Source of the DNA: JASGTU01 sp963821815
GTDB lineage: Bacteria; Chloroflexota; Anaerolineae; Caldilineales; Caldilineaceae
DNA length: 64,000 bases
Direction: 5' to 3'
NCBI GenBank assembly: GCA_963821815.1
Contig: CAWGFG010000006.1
Span: 2,852,001-2,916,000 of the forward strand
The notes beneath the pieces were generated by a model, which was not told the origin of the DNA, searched no databases, and worked only from the letters and a program-made list of their open reading frames with translations. How positions within the stretch are numbered: the first letter of the stretch is position 1; every line of letters starts with the position of its first letter. Position numbers and translations under genes: made by a program. Below, piece by piece: positions 1-8,679 of the stretch.

Positions 1-1136
1 GCGCGGTCGTTGAAGCGCAGCCAAAGGCAGTCCACCAACTCTTGCGCCTCCGGCATCGTGATGGCTGCCATGTTGATCTGCCAACGCAGGCTGGGATAGA
101 GGAACTGGTCCAGGCGCCCGCAAGAGATGTGCGTGCCGGTCGAGAAGAGTGCGTAGTGTATCATCCAGAAGCTCTGCACGGCCTCGCGGAAGGTGGACGG
201 CGGGTACTCGGGCACTTGGCGGCAGACGCGTGCGATGCGACGCAACTCCGTGCGCTTCTCCAGTGTCGGCGCCTTGTCCGACAGCAATGTGGCCAAGCCA
301 GCGTAGCGATGTGACAGCGAAATCACGGCGCGCACTTCGATCTTCATGGCCCGGAACAGGTTCAGTTTTTCGGTGCGTTCTGCGCAAGGCGGTCGCGACT
401 TAATCTCGGCGATTTTGGCATCCAGGTCAACAATAATGCCCGAGAGCCCTTTTTTCATGACATCGTAGTAGAAGGGCGTCTTGTGCGACAGCTGGTCGTA
501 GAGCGCCGAGCCTTGCATCTGCGCCTGGGTATACTCTTCATCCGTACCGTACTTCGGCAAGCTTGTGCGAACGATGACGCCATGTTGCACCGAATTGCCG
601 ACAATCAAGTCATCCGGTTCGATGGCGATGGGCATCTCTAGCAGCAGCTTGCGCAGGGCCAACGCTCTGCGGATGACGAGGGGCATGTCGGCGACGCCCG
701 GTTCTGTGAAAATGTCTAGCTGTTCACCCCAGACCATCTGCTGATGGGTCATGCGCTGCTGGATACGGTCGTTCAGGCGCTGAGTGCGCAGCGTTGTGCG
801 GCGCAGTTGTGCTAAGGTTCGTACTTCATCCAGCGTGCGATGCACATCCGGCGCGGCGATACCAAACGACTGCATGCCAGGCTGGTAGACGTGTGCTCCG
901 CCGTTGCTTTCTGCGGGAGGTCGATCAGTTGAGATATCCGAAGGTGAGACATCCACGTAGAGGCGAGCAGCCACCAGATTATTACCATTGCTGCTCGCGC
1001 CGTTGGCGCCACTGCTACGAATATCGCTATTTTCTCTCTTGTCTGCACTCTTGGCTTTGTTTTCAGTCGCGCCGTTGCTAGCTAGCGCTTCATCGGTCTG
1101 CTCGGTTTGGATTACACTAGTTTCTACTGTAGTCAT
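1..1136 (-). CDS. Glycyl radical enzyme (pyruvate formate-lyase family), N-terminal part
   Basis: This is the amino-terminal ~378 codons of a glycyl radical enzyme; the gene runs off the left edge, so the active-site Cys and the C-terminal glycyl loop are not visible. The ATG at 1136 follows a GGAGG site and starts 1 bp after the activase stop, so the two are translationally coupled. Roughly residues 1-85 are low-complexity (Ser, Asn, Gly, Ala rich). PFL-domain sequence follows, including RVCRQVPEYPP and CGRLDQFLYPSL, typical of the PFL2/diol dehydratase/choline lyase branch. Such enzymes carry out anaerobic radical eliminations or C-C/C-N cleavages. The substrate cannot be read from this part. 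The rhamnose-type genes nearby make a 1,2-propanediol dehydratase role possible, but that is inference. Confidence 0.9.
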   Translation of the reverse strand, partial: MTTVETSVIQTEQTDEALASNGATENKAKSADKRENSDIRSSGANGASSNGNNLVAARLYVDVSPSDISTDRPPAESNGGAHVYQPGMQSFGIAAPDVHRTLDEVRTLAQLRRTTLRTQRLNDRIQQRMTHQQMVWGEQLDIFTEPGVADMPLVIRRALALRKLLLEMPIAIEPDDLIVGNSVQHGVIVRTSLPKYGTDEEYTQAQMQGSALYDQLSHKTPFYYDVMKKGLSGIIVDLDAKIAEIKSRPPCAERTEKLNLFRAMKIEVRAVISLSHRYAGLATLLSDKAPTLEKRTELRRIARVCRQVPEYPPSTFREAVQSFWMIHYALFSTGTHISCGRLDQFLYPSLRWQINMAAITMPEAQELVDCLWLRFNDR

Positions 1137-1137
1137 C

Positions 1138-2097
1138 CTATCCTCCGATTTGTACTTGCAGTCCGTCTTGTCTACAGATGTCTGCGAGAGCGTTCATAGT
1201 CTCTTCGTTTTGTTGCTCTAGACCGGACAGCGAGAAGTCGATGCCGATCCACTCATATTTAGCGCCTGCCGCGGGGTTGTATGGCAGCAGCACAATATTG
1301 GTTATTCCAAGATCCGCAACCAAGCGTGACGTGGCTCGGATTTGGTCCGGGCTGTCGTTGACGCCCGGTATGCAAGGCACGCGCACATGAATGCGTTTGC
1401 CGATCGCGGCTAACCTAGACAGGTTATCCAGGATGCGCCGGTTAGGCACGCCGCAATATCGCTGATGATCGTCCGAATCTGCGAACTTCACGTCGAAGAG
1501 GAATAGGTCGGTGACGGTCGCAAGTTGTTCCATGATTGACCAACTGGCATAGCCCGTCGTTTCCACAGCGGTGTGAACGCCGGCGTCCTGGCATGCCTTC
1601 AAGAAATTGTAGGAGAAACTAGGTTGTGCCGCCGGCTCGCCACCGCTCAGGGTGACGCCGCCGCCAGAGCTGTCGAAGTAGGGCTTGCTCTTCACGACTT
1701 CGTCGACCACTTCACCGACCGTCGTGTATTCGCCTGCGATGCGCAGTGCGCCGGAATAGCAAACGACTGCACATTCTCCACAGGCGGTGCATGTTTCCCG
1801 GTCCACCACACTCACCTGCTTGCCGCCATAGACGCCGACGCTAAGTGCGTCTGTGGGGCAAACTTCCGTGCAGACCATACAGCCTACACAGCGTTCCGGT
1901 TGTGTGACGAGCTCAGGTTGGTTGCGGCGTGATTCAGGGCTGTGGCACCAGATACACGAGAGCGGGCATCCTTTGAGGAAGACGGTGGTCCGGATTCCCG
2001 GGCCGTCATGGGATGCGAAGCGATCAATATCCAAGAGCAAGCCTTGGATGGCGATATTAGCCTGTTGTGGCGTGCCGCTTATCGATGGTTGATACAT
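1138..2097 (-). CDS. Glycyl radical enzyme activating protein (radical SAM)
   Basis: This 319-residue radical SAM enzyme should install the glycyl radical on the enzyme encoded immediately downstream. Cys44, Cys48 and Cys51 form the CxxxCxxC motif that binds the SAM-coordinating [4Fe-4S] cluster. An inserted ferredoxin-like domain carries two more cluster motifs (Cys70/73/76/80 and Cys103/106/109/113), as in activases of the diol dehydratase, choline lyase and benzylsuccinate synthase branch rather than the short PflA type. A GGEP motif near residue 150 is the SAM amino-group site. The stop is 1 bp from the start of the radical enzyme, a typical coupled pair. Confidence 0.95.
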   Translation of the reverse strand: MYQPSISGTPQQANIAIQGLLLDIDRFASHDGPGIRTTVFLKGCPLSCIWCHSPESRRNQPELVTQPERCVGCMVCTEVCPTDALSVGVYGGKQVSVVDRETCTACGECAVVCYSGALRIAGEYTTVGEVVDEVVKSKPYFDSSGGGVTLSGGEPAAQPSFSYNFLKACQDAGVHTAVETTGYASWSIMEQLATVTDLFLFDVKFADSDDHQRYCGVPNRRILDNLSRLAAIGKRIHVRVPCIPGVNDSPDQIRATSRLVADLGITNIVLLPYNPAAGAKYEWIGIDFSLSGLEQQNEETMNALADICRQDGLQVQIGG

Positions 2098-2264
2098 CAG
2101 TCCCCTGCTTAAAGCAGGTTCGTGCCGGTCGTCAGAACTTGGGTTGCGATCGGTCGCGTCCGGTAGCTGGAAACATGATAGCTAGTTCTCGTGACAAAGC
2201 CAATTATAAACAATGGCGGGGGGATAGAAAAACGGGAGTGTGTTTCGTTTGCGCCAAAGCAAAT

Positions 2265-2308
2265 CCCTCGGAGGCAATGAATTGATTGAACAATCAGGCT
2301 TCCGAGGG
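2265..2308 (-). terminator. Stem-loop downstream of the 246-residue protein gene
   Basis: CCCTCGGAGGC and GCTTCCGAGGG can pair over 11 positions with one G-T wobble, around a loop that has its own 5-bp inner stem (TGATT/AATCA). It lies just past the stop of the minus-strand gene at 2337-3077. The following T tract on the minus strand is weak, so termination efficiency is uncertain. Confidence 0.5.
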
Positions 2309-2336
2309 GGCATTTCGTTCGATCAATGGTACTATT

Positions 2337-3077
2337 CTACGCTTCGCAAAGAGGTTCCGAGGCCAGTGACTCGATCAGTGCGAACGCCGCCTCTACTTCC
2401 TTCTCGCTGCCGTCGATGATCAGCCAGGAAGCGCCTTCCGCGCCATAAACACCGCCGCCAGCCAGTTTGTGTGCGTCGGCTCCGGTAAGCAATTTGATCG
2501 CATCCAGTTCCGTGAACGGTTCACCGGGCAGCGCAAAAAAGCCAGGACCTTCACCGCCGGGCGCATTGCACAAGCTCGCCAGTGTATTCACATCTTCCAG
2601 CACACATTTTTCAAGGCCGATGGGCACGAACAGCTTGATTCGACGACCGATGACGGCGGAGACTGCCAGCAGAGCTGTACCGCCTACGTCGCTGCCGATC
2701 TGCACCGCAGCCTGCTTGCCATCATACGCGTTGCCGCCCTTCAGCACGACATCGCCTTCTACTAGTTCCTTAACGGTATTTTGAATTGTGCGTCCCACCA
2801 ACCATTCGCCATCGCGAATGACAACATCGCCCGGGAATTCGATTTCCGGTGCGTCAATACCAGGAGGCGAAGTTACGCCTCGGCGAAAGCCAAGCCGGGA
2901 GAAACCCTCATGCTTTTGCATGGATTTCAGCACTTCTTCGGCTACGTAGCCATTGGTGGTGCCGCCGATAATGACGAGCGTGCCCTTCTTCAGTACATTT
3001 TTGATCACGGGGTGTTGTGCCATGCCCATACCAATGAGCCGCTTGCCCATTGCCGGCGTCAGTGTAACCTGCTTCAT
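2337..3077 (-). CDS. Conserved-looking protein of unknown function (246 aa)
   Basis: I do not recognise the family. It is a soluble, Gly- and Val-rich protein with no signal peptide or membrane segment. Glycine-rich stretches near residues 37-42 (IIGGTT), 128-133 and 206-211 suggest an alpha/beta fold with nucleotide- or phosphate-binding loops, but none matches a named motif. The ATG is preceded by an AGAGAGAG purine run. It sits between an oxidoreductase gene and the glycyl radical pair, on the same strand, and is probably part of the same catabolic unit. It could be an accessory or metabolite-binding protein of that pathway; no reaction can be assigned. Confidence 0.75.
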   Translation of the reverse strand: MKQVTLTPAMGKRLIGMGMAQHPVIKNVLKKGTLVIIGGTTNGYVAEEVLKSMQKHEGFSRLGFRRGVTSPPGIDAPEIEFPGDVVIRDGEWLVGRTIQNTVKELVEGDVVLKGGNAYDGKQAAVQIGSDVGGTALLAVSAVIGRRIKLFVPIGLEKCVLEDVNTLASLCNAPGGEGPGFFALPGEPFTELDAIKLLTGADAHKLAGGGVYGAEGASWLIIDGSEKEVEAAFALIESLASEPLCEA

Positions 3078-3265
3078 TCTTACTCTCTCTTTCGTGCTTT
3101 TGTTTTAGGCGGCAAACTGAGGTTCAAGTATCAGTTCCGAACAGATAAATTCGAGTATCGCTATGACTTCTGCCCCTAGTGTAACCAAGTCTCAACGCAG
3201 GCTGAAATTCGCGATGGGTTGCATGGTGCGTAATCACCTTCATAGGGGCATTTGTAGGATTGCCG

Positions 3266-4276
3266 CTAGAGATCCAGCTCGACCGTACGACCCGACCGCG
3301 CGGATTCATACACTGCCATGGCGATAGCCACGGTCCATACGCCCGATTCTGCGCCGGATTGTGGCTGGCTATTGTCGCGAATGCAGTTAATGAAGTGGTT
3401 GAATGCGTCGGTATAGCGTGTTTTACCTAGCCCTTCCGGGGACTGCAGCATGTGATGCGTAGTCGCTTCATCGCGAGCGGCCCATTCCAGCTCGGTCCAG
3501 ATATGTTCCTGCCCGGAGAGGACCGCCTGGCCGTTCTTTGCGATCAATTCGACGCGCGGGAAACGCTTCATCGCCGATGCGCCTATCCCGCCGATGGTCA
3601 GTGCAGCCAGCGCGCCATTGGCAAAGCGGATATTGACCGTGGCGCAGTTCTCAGACGGCATCCCAAGATGAGTTGTCGCTTCGGCAGAGACAGTTGCCGG
3701 CTTGCCCAAAAGGGAACAGACCGCATCGAATAGATGGCATGAGTTCTCGTTGATGAACCCGCCGCCGATTTCGGGATCCCACAGCCATCCAGCCGGGTCG
3801 GGCTGCCAGTTGAACACGTAATGACCGTTGAGTAGCCAGCCGGCGCCCAGTTCGCCGTCCACGAGTTGCTGCAGCTTGACAATTGCCGGGTGGTAGCGGA
3901 AGCTGAACGCGCACATAACTGGCTTCGAAGACTCCGCACTGAGCGCCGCCAGTTCTCTCGCATGGGCCAAATCCGACGCCCACGGCTTTTCGATGAACAT
4001 GGCAAGGTCATTGTCTATAGCGCACTGCATAAGCTCTGCACGCGTGCGCGGTGATGTGGCGATAACCACTGCGTCCAGTTCTGCCTCCTGCATCATCTGG
4101 CAGCCGTCGCCATAGGCCATGGCGCCGTAGTGGGCGGCGTACGCATCGAGACCTTGGGGATTCTTGAAGCTGCGGTCGGTCACAGCTGCCAGCTCCGCGT
4201 CGTGCATGTTCACGAGCGTGCGCACGAGCTGATCTCCGAAGCGCAGCCCGATAACGCCAAAGCGTATTTTGTCCAT
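3266..4276 (-). CDS. Gfo/Idh/MocA family oxidoreductase (336 aa)
   Basis: This is a predicted NAD(P)-dependent sugar or cyclitol dehydrogenase. The N-terminal Rossmann fold (about residues 1-120) ends with the family's EKP motif (MFIEKPW), which supplies the catalytic Lys; the C-terminal alpha/beta domain follows. The dinucleotide loop is unusual: GVIGLRFGD replaces the usual GxGxxG. The ATG at 4276 is preferred because GGGG lies 7 bases upstream; the TTG four codons earlier would overlap that site. It is followed by the unknown 246-residue gene and preceded by a second member of the family, suggesting two oxidation/reduction steps on related substrates. Substrate unknown. Confidence 0.88.
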   Translation of the reverse strand: MDKIRFGVIGLRFGDQLVRTLVNMHDAELAAVTDRSFKNPQGLDAYAAHYGAMAYGDGCQMMQEAELDAVVIATSPRTRAELMQCAIDNDLAMFIEKPWASDLAHARELAALSAESSKPVMCAFSFRYHPAIVKLQQLVDGELGAGWLLNGHYVFNWQPDPAGWLWDPEIGGGFINENSCHLFDAVCSLLGKPATVSAEATTHLGMPSENCATVNIRFANGALAALTIGGIGASAMKRFPRVELIAKNGQAVLSGQEHIWTELEWAARDEATTHHMLQSPEGLGKTRYTDAFNHFINCIRDNSQPQSGAESGVWTVAIAMAVYESARSGRTVELDL

Positions 4277-4297
4277 TATTTGCCCCAATAACGGTAG

Positions 4298-4317
4298 GGT
4301 CGAGACATGTCTCGACC
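4298..4317. repeat. Perfect 20-bp palindrome between two oxidoreductase genes
   Basis: GGTCGAGACATGTCTCGACC is identical to its reverse complement. It lies in the short gap between the two minus-strand Gfo/Idh/MocA genes, about 20 bp upstream of the second start. It could be a dispersed palindromic repeat unit, an RNA hairpin limiting read-through, or an operator. No second copy was noticed in this window. Confidence 0.8.
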
Positions 4318-4330
4318 AATTTTATTGCCA

Positions 4331-5560
4331 CTACACATTTATTGTCGTGGTCATCTCATAGCGTCGACCACTTCTAGACGACTCTACCGCAGCCGCCATC
4401 ATCTCCGTGATGTGCAGTCCCCAGTCAACGTTGATCATCGGCTCCTTATCTTCCAGGATGCAGTCGATGAGATGCTTGCTCGATTCGTGATAGTAGTTGA
4501 ACTCGCCGGGCGTGGGCTGAGGCCATTTGGCCTTGCTGCGGTCACCGCGCAGCGGGATGTGATACCAGCCGTCCTCGTCGATGCTTGGCAGCAATTCCTT
4601 CTTGCTGCTGATGATGGACGCATAGTAGCCGGCGCCTAGGATGAGATTGCCCTCCGTTCCGAACACCTGCAGACTGCCGCTTCCGCTGCCCGGCAGGACT
4701 GGATGGAAAATGCGGCCCACATGCAGCACGCCGGTGATGCCCTCGCGCATTTCATACAGCGAGAAGACGTTGTCCGGCCCTTCCATGCGCACAGCCTGCG
4801 TCCTCGGCAAGTCGAGCACCACGTCCCAGTAGTTCACGTCGTCAGGGTCGGTGGCGTGCGAGACGAACTCGTCGTATTTGGCTTCCGGCACAATATGATG
4901 GTCGGTCACAGAGATGCGGCTCTGAGCCATGACGCTCTTACACGGTCCTAGCAGCGAGACGATCTGCGTAGGCGCATAGGGAAAGTCGAAAAGGAAACCG
5001 CCGCTGTCGGCATCGTAGAAAGCCGCCTGACCATAGGGATTGCTGCCAAGCGCTGGATGGTACTCGGTTGGACCGGTGGGCGTCAACGAGAACCAGAGCG
5101 GATCGCCTAGCACGCCCTGCTTCACCAGATTGCGCAGCCTAGCCACGTCTGGGTCCAGCGGCGAGTTCTGACTGGGCTCGATGAGCGCTTTGACGCCGGC
5201 TTTGCGCACGGCATCGGCGATGCGATGCGCGTCGTCCATGGTGGTAGCCATGGGCTTCTGCAACAGCACATGCTTGCCCATCTCCACGGCCTTCAGCGTG
5301 AACGGTACATGCGTGCCCGGCGCAGTCAGAATCCACACTGCGTCGATGTCGGCTTTCTCCAACATCTCATAGTAGTCGCCATATTGTTCCTTGGCGCCGA
5401 ATAGACACATACAGGCTTCCGTGCGCGCCGGCGCAAGGTCGCACACCGCTACCAGCTCTACGCGCGGGTCCCGTATGAGATAAGGTAAGTAGTAAGCCGT
5501 GGCGACAACGCCGCATCCCACTACGCCGATCTTGACTGTACTGCCACTCTTCGACGACAC
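4331..5560 (-). CDS. Gfo/Idh/MocA family oxidoreductase (409 aa)
   Basis: This is the second Gfo/Idh/MocA dehydrogenase in the island, 409 residues. The dinucleotide-binding loop is canonical (GVVGCGVVATAY, about residues 12-23). The usual EKP motif is replaced by QKP (LLQKPMATT), which keeps the catalytic Lys. The GTG start at 5560 has a GGAGGAG site 9 bases upstream. It is only distantly related to the 336-residue neighbour. The C-terminal domain is Trp, Tyr and Gly rich, typical of carbohydrate-binding members. It is probably co-transcribed with the class II aldolase just upstream (48-bp gap). The substrate, perhaps a sugar, uronate or inositol derivative, is not determinable. Confidence 0.9.
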   Translation of the reverse strand: MSSKSGSTVKIGVVGCGVVATAYYLPYLIRDPRVELVAVCDLAPARTEACMCLFGAKEQYGDYYEMLEKADIDAVWILTAPGTHVPFTLKAVEMGKHVLLQKPMATTMDDAHRIADAVRKAGVKALIEPSQNSPLDPDVARLRNLVKQGVLGDPLWFSLTPTGPTEYHPALGSNPYGQAAFYDADSGGFLFDFPYAPTQIVSLLGPCKSVMAQSRISVTDHHIVPEAKYDEFVSHATDPDDVNYWDVVLDLPRTQAVRMEGPDNVFSLYEMREGITGVLHVGRIFHPVLPGSGSGSLQVFGTEGNLILGAGYYASIISSKKELLPSIDEDGWYHIPLRGDRSKAKWPQPTPGEFNYYHESSKHLIDCILEDKEPMINVDWGLHITEMMAAAVESSRSGRRYEMTTTINV

Positions 5561-5608
5561 AGGCTGTCGCTCCTCCGTTAGAAATATCTATTTGGGTTGT
5601 CCAGCTAT

Positions 5609-6370
5609 TTAGCTGCCTGACAATCGTTGCCGGCGGTAGTGCTCGTCCAGACGACTGTCGATGCGCGCCACATTTGCCGGCGACAGGTAATTGGGGGCGC
5701 CAACAGCATACGTGCCAAGGATGGTCTTAGCCCATTTATCTGCCATGAGATTAATGTTCAGCGCTTCCTGTGCCGATTGGCCGAGCCCGACCAGTCCGTG
5801 GTTTTCCATGAGCAGCAGCTTGGGCGAAAAGCCGTATTCGTCCTGGAAGCGGTGCAGCTCGTCGCGCACAGCCTGCGCCAACGCCAGGCCCGGGTCCACG
5901 TAGGATACAACTGCCACCTGTGGTCCGCAGACGACAATGCCATCTGGGAAGAGGTGATGGCGAAAGGGCTCTGCACCTTGCACGCTGCAAAGGATAGCGT
6001 TGACGGAAATTGCGTGGGTGTGCGCCACCCACTTCGCATCGGCCTCCTGGATGCAGAGCGCGTGCAGGAAAGTCTCCACTGACGGACGCCGATGCGTCGG
6101 GTCCACGAGTACATCCAGGAGCGCCTTGCCCACCGCTTCGTCGTCCATGCTCTTGTTGTCCAGCAGTGCCATGACCGCGTCGATATTCACGCAGCTGAAG
6201 CCGCTAGCGTCGATCCGACCCATTTCGCTGCCGGAAGCCTTAACCCAGAAGGTGCCGTCCCCGCAAGTGGCGCCGGTATTGCCTTCACCCAGAATAATGA
6301 GGCCGCGCTCCTCGCGTCCCAGTTCGTGCGAGAGCCAGATAAGCTGCTCAACAATGGAATCGGTGGTCAT
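5609..6370 (-). CDS. Class II (zinc) sugar-phosphate aldolase family protein (253 aa)
   Basis: This belongs to the AraD/FucA aldolase-epimerase family. The phosphate-binding loop GEGNTGA and a following KASG segment (about residues 28-48) are present, then a Glu in PSVETFLHAL, the zinc-binding pair in AHTHAIS, and a third His in MENHGLVGLG. This is the set needed for retro-aldol cleavage of a ketose phosphate to DHAP plus an aldehyde. It differs clearly from the second class II aldolase at 16.8-17.4 kb. The gene lies between a polyol dehydrogenase and two Gfo/Idh/MocA oxidoreductases, all in the same direction. It likely cleaves the product of the neighbouring dehydrogenases; a decarboxylase or epimerase role is possible. 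Confidence 0.88.
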   Translation of the reverse strand: MTTDSIVEQLIWLSHELGREERGLIILGEGNTGATCGDGTFWVKASGSEMGRIDASGFSCVNIDAVMALLDNKSMDDEAVGKALLDVLVDPTHRRPSVETFLHALCIQEADAKWVAHTHAISVNAILCSVQGAEPFRHHLFPDGIVVCGPQVAVVSYVDPGLALAQAVRDELHRFQDEYGFSPKLLLMENHGLVGLGQSAQEALNINLMADKWAKTILGTYAVGAPNYLSPANVARIDSRLDEHYRRQRLSGS

Positions 6371-6493
6371 TTGTTTACTCCAAGTTTATGTGAACTGTAA
6401 TTTTCAGATGTTAAGTAGGACGATTTGCATGACATTGTGTGCCAAATTGAAGGGCGCTGATTATCGGCTGGTCCTGGAGTTTATGGCCTGTCA

Positions 6494-7780
6494 TCACGGT
6501 TTCGCGATCAGGTACTCCGGGTTACCGAAGCCATTCTCACGCCAGCGCAATAGCTTACCCGCGGCATCGACGACCAGTGCTAGGATTTTCTGTGCCTCAG
6601 CCGGATCCGGGTCATCCTCCATCCATAGGGTCGGCAAGACCCGCTCTGGATGACCGCTGCCGTCAAGCTCGTTGAGTGCAGCAGCAGCACCGAGCGCATA
6701 CCGCTTCGGCTCGATGCCCTGTGACAGGCAGAGCCGCATGGCGCCGATCAGGCGGTCGTTCCACGCTAGTTTGCGAGCCGGATCGCGACCGACACGCTCA
6801 ACGGTGTCACGCAGGTTCGGGTTCATCATGCGAGAAAGCAGGTCGTGGGCAAAGGCAGCGTACCCTTGTGGCGTGAAGAACGGATCGATACTATTATACT
6901 TAGCCAGCAGCGCACCGCCCGACTCCTGCACCAGGGCGTCGGTGAGAAACGACATCATGCTGGGCAAATTTGGCAGGTCAGCGATTCGTTTTACGTTGCA
7001 GTAGTCGCCGAGGTACGCAGCCAGTGCATGCACCGCATTATGCCCATACAGCTTGGCCTCTTCAAATGGGCCGAGGTCATCCTTCTCTTCGAAAACAGAA
7101 ATACCGCGCACGAACGGCTGCGTTTCGTCCGCATCCTCGAATACGATGCGGGAGATATCGATGCTATTGAACGCCTCCACCAGAAAAGCGCGCTTCATGC
7201 TTGGCGTGACGGGCGCCAAGTCCGGTGAGTCCACGTGCACGCCGCACATCTTGGCGATAACCGTATCCACGAAACAGACTACGCTAGACACCGCTTCGCG
7301 TTCTGCCTGAGGTATCACTTCCATGACATGATTCTGCAGCACGCGGGCGGCGCCGTTGTAGTTTTCGGCTGCATAGATAACACAGCGAGGACCGCCCTGC
7401 GCACCCTTTCGCCGCAGCCCTTGCGCCAGGATGCGATGAATGCTGCCTGGACCGGAGCTGGTATAGAAGTCAATGCTGGGCACGGCGGTCGCCAGCTCAT
7501 GCGCTTCAGCGACGGCTTGGATCAGTCGCTCCCGATCGGCCTCTACGGCTGGGTTTTCGATTTCGATAGGGCCGACTTCGACCACTTCTATACGATCAGC
7601 GTAGGCAATGTTCAAGCTGTAACGTCCAGCGGACCCTACCGCCTCCACGACATCCGGCACTACCTCAGCTACCACTAATCGGCCGAAGGCGCCGGACTGA
7701 TAGGCCTCGTACAGGAACAAGCCGGACTGGATGGGGCCGAAACCAAAGCCCACAAAGGTGCAACTGCCGCTGAGCGCCAT
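6494..7780 (-). CDS. Mannitol dehydrogenase-like polyol(-phosphate) dehydrogenase (428 aa)
   Basis: This is a predicted NAD-dependent long-chain polyol dehydrogenase of the mannitol 2-/mannitol-1-phosphate 5-dehydrogenase superfamily. The N-terminus carries a Rossmann loop (VGFGFGPIQSG). The C-terminal helical domain has the family signatures KLYGHNAVHAL (about residue 240) and a DPARKLAWNDRLIGA segment holding the Lys/Asn/Arg cluster. At 428 residues it is longer than MtlD (about 380) and its N-terminus diverges from it, so substrate preference may differ. The gene starts 1 bp after the stop of the SrlD-like dehydrogenase (TAG T ATG) with its ribosome site inside that gene, so the two are coupled and should be made together. 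Confidence 0.88.
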   Translation of the reverse strand: MALSGSCTFVGFGFGPIQSGLFLYEAYQSGAFGRLVVAEVVPDVVEAVGSAGRYSLNIAYADRIEVVEVGPIEIENPAVEADRERLIQAVAEAHELATAVPSIDFYTSSGPGSIHRILAQGLRRKGAQGGPRCVIYAAENYNGAARVLQNHVMEVIPQAEREAVSSVVCFVDTVIAKMCGVHVDSPDLAPVTPSMKRAFLVEAFNSIDISRIVFEDADETQPFVRGISVFEEKDDLGPFEEAKLYGHNAVHALAAYLGDYCNVKRIADLPNLPSMMSFLTDALVQESGGALLAKYNSIDPFFTPQGYAAFAHDLLSRMMNPNLRDTVERVGRDPARKLAWNDRLIGAMRLCLSQGIEPKRYALGAAAALNELDGSGHPERVLPTLWMEDDPDPAEAQKILALVVDAAGKLLRWRENGFGNPEYLIAKP

Positions 7781-7781
7781 A

Positions 7782-8576
7782 CTAGCCCATCTCCTGTCCG
7801 CCGGTAACGTTGATGGCTTGGCCAGTCATGTACCCCGATTGGTCGGAAGCCAGGAAGACGACCACGTTGGTCACATCCTGATAGGTGCAGCCGCGCTTCA
7901 TGGGCACTTTGTCCACGTACTCCCGACGCACCTCATCAACCGTGATGCCGCGGTTGGCTGCATACTGTTCGAAGAGCGATTCCGACCAGAGCGGCGAATC
8001 CAGTAGATTGCCCGGGCACACCGAATTGACGCGTATGCCTTCCTCGGCTAACTCCAGAGCAATGCTCTGTGTCAGGCCGATGCCGCCAAACTTGCTCGCT
8101 GCGTAGGCGGAATTCTTGAAGCTGCCCTTCTTGCCGGACTTGCTGTTGATCTGCACGATGGCGCCACTGCTCTGGGCCTTCATCACACGTACAACATGCT
8201 TTGCGCAAAGGAAGTAGCCGAAGAGATTGACCTCGATCACCTTGGACCATTTCGCGGCGTCAAATTCTTCGATAGCGCCTGAGATGACGATGCCCGCATT
8301 GGCCACCAGGATGTCGATCCGCCCAAATTCGACTTGGGTATGGGTAACCATCTGCTCAACCTGCGCTTCGTCCGTGATGTCGACGGCTATGAATGACGTT
8401 CGGCGTCCGGTCTCGTCGTAGATGTCGCGGGCCGTCTCGCGTGCACCGTCCCCGTTCAAGTCAGCCACAACCACGTTGGCGCCTTCCTGGGCAAGCCGAA
8501 GTGATATTGCCGCGCCAAGGCCTTGTGCGCCTCCGGTAACCAGCGCGATCTTGTTTTCAAGTGGCAGTTGCTGCAT
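7782..8576 (-). CDS. srlD: SrlD-like sorbitol-6-phosphate 2-dehydrogenase (SDR)
   Basis: This is a classical short-chain dehydrogenase of 264 residues. It has TGGAQGLG at residue 15 or so, the NAG strand (VANAGI) and the YxxxK catalytic pair in YAASK. The stretch from QINSKSGK through GGIGLTQS and the C-terminal VPMKRGCTYQDV and INVTGGQ closely follow E. coli SrlD (GutD). That enzyme oxidises D-sorbitol 6-phosphate to fructose 6-phosphate. This comparison is from memory of the family, and a related hexitol phosphate may be the real substrate. It lies between a SorE-like zinc dehydrogenase and a mannitol-dehydrogenase-like gene, so three hexitol-type dehydrogenases are consecutive. Confidence 0.85.
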   Translation of the reverse strand: MQQLPLENKIALVTGGAQGLGAAISLRLAQEGANVVVADLNGDGARETARDIYDETGRRTSFIAVDITDEAQVEQMVTHTQVEFGRIDILVANAGIVISGAIEEFDAAKWSKVIEVNLFGYFLCAKHVVRVMKAQSSGAIVQINSKSGKKGSFKNSAYAASKFGGIGLTQSIALELAEEGIRVNSVCPGNLLDSPLWSESLFEQYAANRGITVDEVRREYVDKVPMKRGCTYQDVTNVVVFLASDQSGYMTGQAINVTGGQEMG

Positions 8577-8679
8577 GTGGTGAGCTTCCCTAGCGAAGTT
8601 GCGCGTTCGTGACTAGACTGTGATGATAGGGGGCGTAGCGACAAGTGCGCCCTGCCGGCATGTTGGGTACAAACTGCGG

